Positions 62,890 through 64,000 of a stretch of DNA of 64,000 bases are shown piece by piece; position 1 is the stretch's first letter; every line of letters starts with the position of its first letter. Source of the stretch: Ignavibacteria bacterium UBA2373 (GTDB taxonomy: Bacteria; Bacteroidota; Ignavibacteria; Kapaibacteriales; UBA961). Under the pieces are notes generated by a model, which saw nothing but the letters and a program-made list of their open reading frames with translations, was not told where the DNA came from and searched no databases. The stretch is taken from assembly GCA_002344005.1 (NCBI GenBank), contig DDTD01000008.1, positions 10,963 through 74,962 on the forward strand, read 5' to 3'. The position numbers and the translations under genes are program-made.

Positions 62890-64000
62890 TTAGATATTTT
62901 CTAAAAAATTTTCAATACTTGCTCCTGCGGGCAGCCCTAATTTCTTGCGGATATTGCCACGATATTTCTCAACACTGCGATCTGATACTCCCAGCATTAA
63001 AGCAATTTTTGAACTCTGTAATTTCATCTTTAACAAGGCACAAGTCATTATTTCTTTCTCCTGTAAACTGCTATAACGTTCACCTAAAATTTTCATAAAA
63101 TCACCATAGACACTTTGTAATTGCAGAAACATCACAGAACGTTCACTTTCATCTATCGAGCGGCTTTCCAATATCTCCATCAAATGATAAATTTCTCTTT
63201 TACTCTCGTTACGATTTAATTCTGCTATTTCTTCCAATTTTTTGGATATTGTCCCAATAAATTGACTCTTCTGCACTAAACGTTCTATCATAGAAGACAA
63301 CTCACGTTCTTTGTGCATGAGATCTTGCTTTAACAGCTCATTTTCTTGTTTTTGTTTTTCATAATGTAATTGTGCTATTTCTGTTTCCTTTTCTGCCAAC
63401 ACACGTTGCTGTTCTTTTTCGGCTATTTGACGTTCAAGGGTGAAAGAGTGAAAACGTGATTTCACATCCTCATCAAAAGTAATTTGTTGCAATCTATAAT
63501 ACTCCTTCAAATGAATATTCGCCAATTCCCAATTTTGGATTTGTTCATACAATTGAGACAATGCAAAATGTTCTATACTCTCTTTATATGGATTATGTAA
63601 TTTTATTACATAATTAAGCGTTTCTTTACGCAATTCAATAGCATAATGCGGATTGGAATTTTCATTTGACTCTGACCCATGAATGGAAGCAATGTTTCCT
63701 TGTACAGCGACAATCTCATGTATATCAGATAATTCCTTAAACAAGATAAGAGCTTGTTCATAATAGCTCAATGCTTCCGTAACCAATCCCTGAAAATAAT
63801 ATGTATTTCCGATATTATTCAAAGACTTTGCTATGCCTTTTTTTATCGTATTTTCAACACAATATTCATAGACTTCTTTATGAGTTTTCAATGCCTGTGT
63901 ATAATCTTGCATCTTCGTATATATATTACCTATATTTGTCTTTGTTATTAAAGAGGAATATGTTTCTCCGATTTCTTCCGTTAAGTATAAAGATTTATAA
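62890..64000 (-). CDS. TPR / coiled-coil / LuxR-type regulator (partial, N-terminus off the edge)
   Basis: The gene has its stop at 62890 and stays open to the right edge: reading in frame beyond the internal Met at 63912 gives ...TKTNIGNIYTKMQDYTQALKTH-like TPR sequence, so 369 residues are visible and the start lies outside. Visible parts are TPR repeats (SLNNIGNTYYFQGLVTEALSYYEQAL), a long coiled coil (EKEQQRVLAEKETEIAQLHYEKQKQENELLKQDL) and a C-terminal LuxR-type HTH (LQEKEIMTCALLKMKLQSSKIALMLGVSDRSVEKYRGNIRKKL). This architecture is a common Bacteroidota regulator. It lies opposite the Ig gene, with the terminator of that gene in the 250-bp gap. Confidence 0.85.
   Translation of the reverse strand, partial: YKSLYLTEEIGETYSSLITKTNIGNIYTKMQDYTQALKTHKEVYEYCVENTIKKGIAKSLNNIGNTYYFQGLVTEALSYYEQALILFKELSDIHEIVAVQGNIASIHGSESNENSNPHYAIELRKETLNYVIKLHNPYKESIEHFALSQLYEQIQNWELANIHLKEYYRLQQITFDEDVKSRFHSFTLERQIAEKEQQRVLAEKETEIAQLHYEKQKQENELLKQDLMHKERELSSMIERLVQKSQFIGTISKKLEEIAELNRNESKREIYHLMEILESRSIDESERSVMFLQLQSVYGDFMKILGERYSSLQEKEIMTCALLKMKLQSSKIALMLGVSDRSVEKYRGNIRKKLGLPAGASIENFLENI

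Overview
The window reads as chromosome from a free-living FCB-group bacterium, most likely a deep Bacteroidota/Chlorobiota lineage such as Kapabacteria or Ignavibacteria; the exact phylum is an inference. The reasons are C-terminal sorting-like domains of the type IX secretion kind on several exported proteins, a recurring TAnnTTTG element upstream of genes that matches the Bacteroidota -7 box, a cysteine-free L36 and long-form S14, and a moderately AT-rich base composition. No rRNA, tRNA, CRISPR array, transposase or phage gene was found.

Layout. 1-7.8 kb: the 5' end of polA, an RlmL-like rRNA methyltransferase and yjdM, then a loose run of small accessory genes (GIY-YIG/DUF4357 protein, AAC(3)-I-like acetyltransferase, PaiB, DUF3830, SRPBCC, DinB, two membrane proteins). 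7.9-18.6 kb: cell-surface genes: a secreted beta-helix protein, an ECF sigma / membrane-protein / VIT-VWA cassette, a vanadium haloperoxidase-like lipoprotein with an outer-membrane barrel, and a further lipoprotein. 18.8-39.5 kb, all on the minus strand: one merged str-S10-spc-alpha translation cluster running fusA-rpsL-rpsG-fusA-tuf-rpsJ ... secY-infA-rpmJ-rpsM-rpsK-rpoA-rplQ. It lacks rpsD, map and adk at their usual places and carries two different EF-G genes that resemble the mitochondrial/spirochaete pair (spdEFG1 and spdEFG2). 39.8-45.8 kb: ruvB, an aspartate kinase, a thioredoxin-like lipoprotein, hslO, an esterase and mazG. 45.9-47.9 kb: a two-gene unit whose second gene ends in a diadenylate-cyclase (DisA_N/DAC) domain. 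48.8-50.7 kb: a small membrane protein and a membrane-anchored LuxR-type regulator, bracketed by matching palindromic repeats and followed by three back-to-back arrays of 21-bp tandem repeats. 50.7-62.6 kb: large exported proteins: a 1797-residue fibre with YadA-like head repeats and a possible autoproteolytic chaperone domain, an M1 aminopeptidase, and an Ig-domain protein with a sorting domain. The right edge cuts a TPR-coiled-coil-LuxR regulator.

How the parts fit. The centre of the window is the translation machinery plus the Sec channel. Both flanks hold mainly surface and signalling functions: type IX-type cargo, a sigma/anti-sigma-like surface operon, a predicted c-di-AMP enzyme and a membrane-tethered regulator. 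The items most worth following up are the DAC two-gene unit, the split EF-G pair in the str operon, the repeat-bracketed regulator cassette, the sigma operon whose membrane protein ends in a sorting-like domain, and a promoter that sits inside the loop of the terminator of the ribosomal operon.
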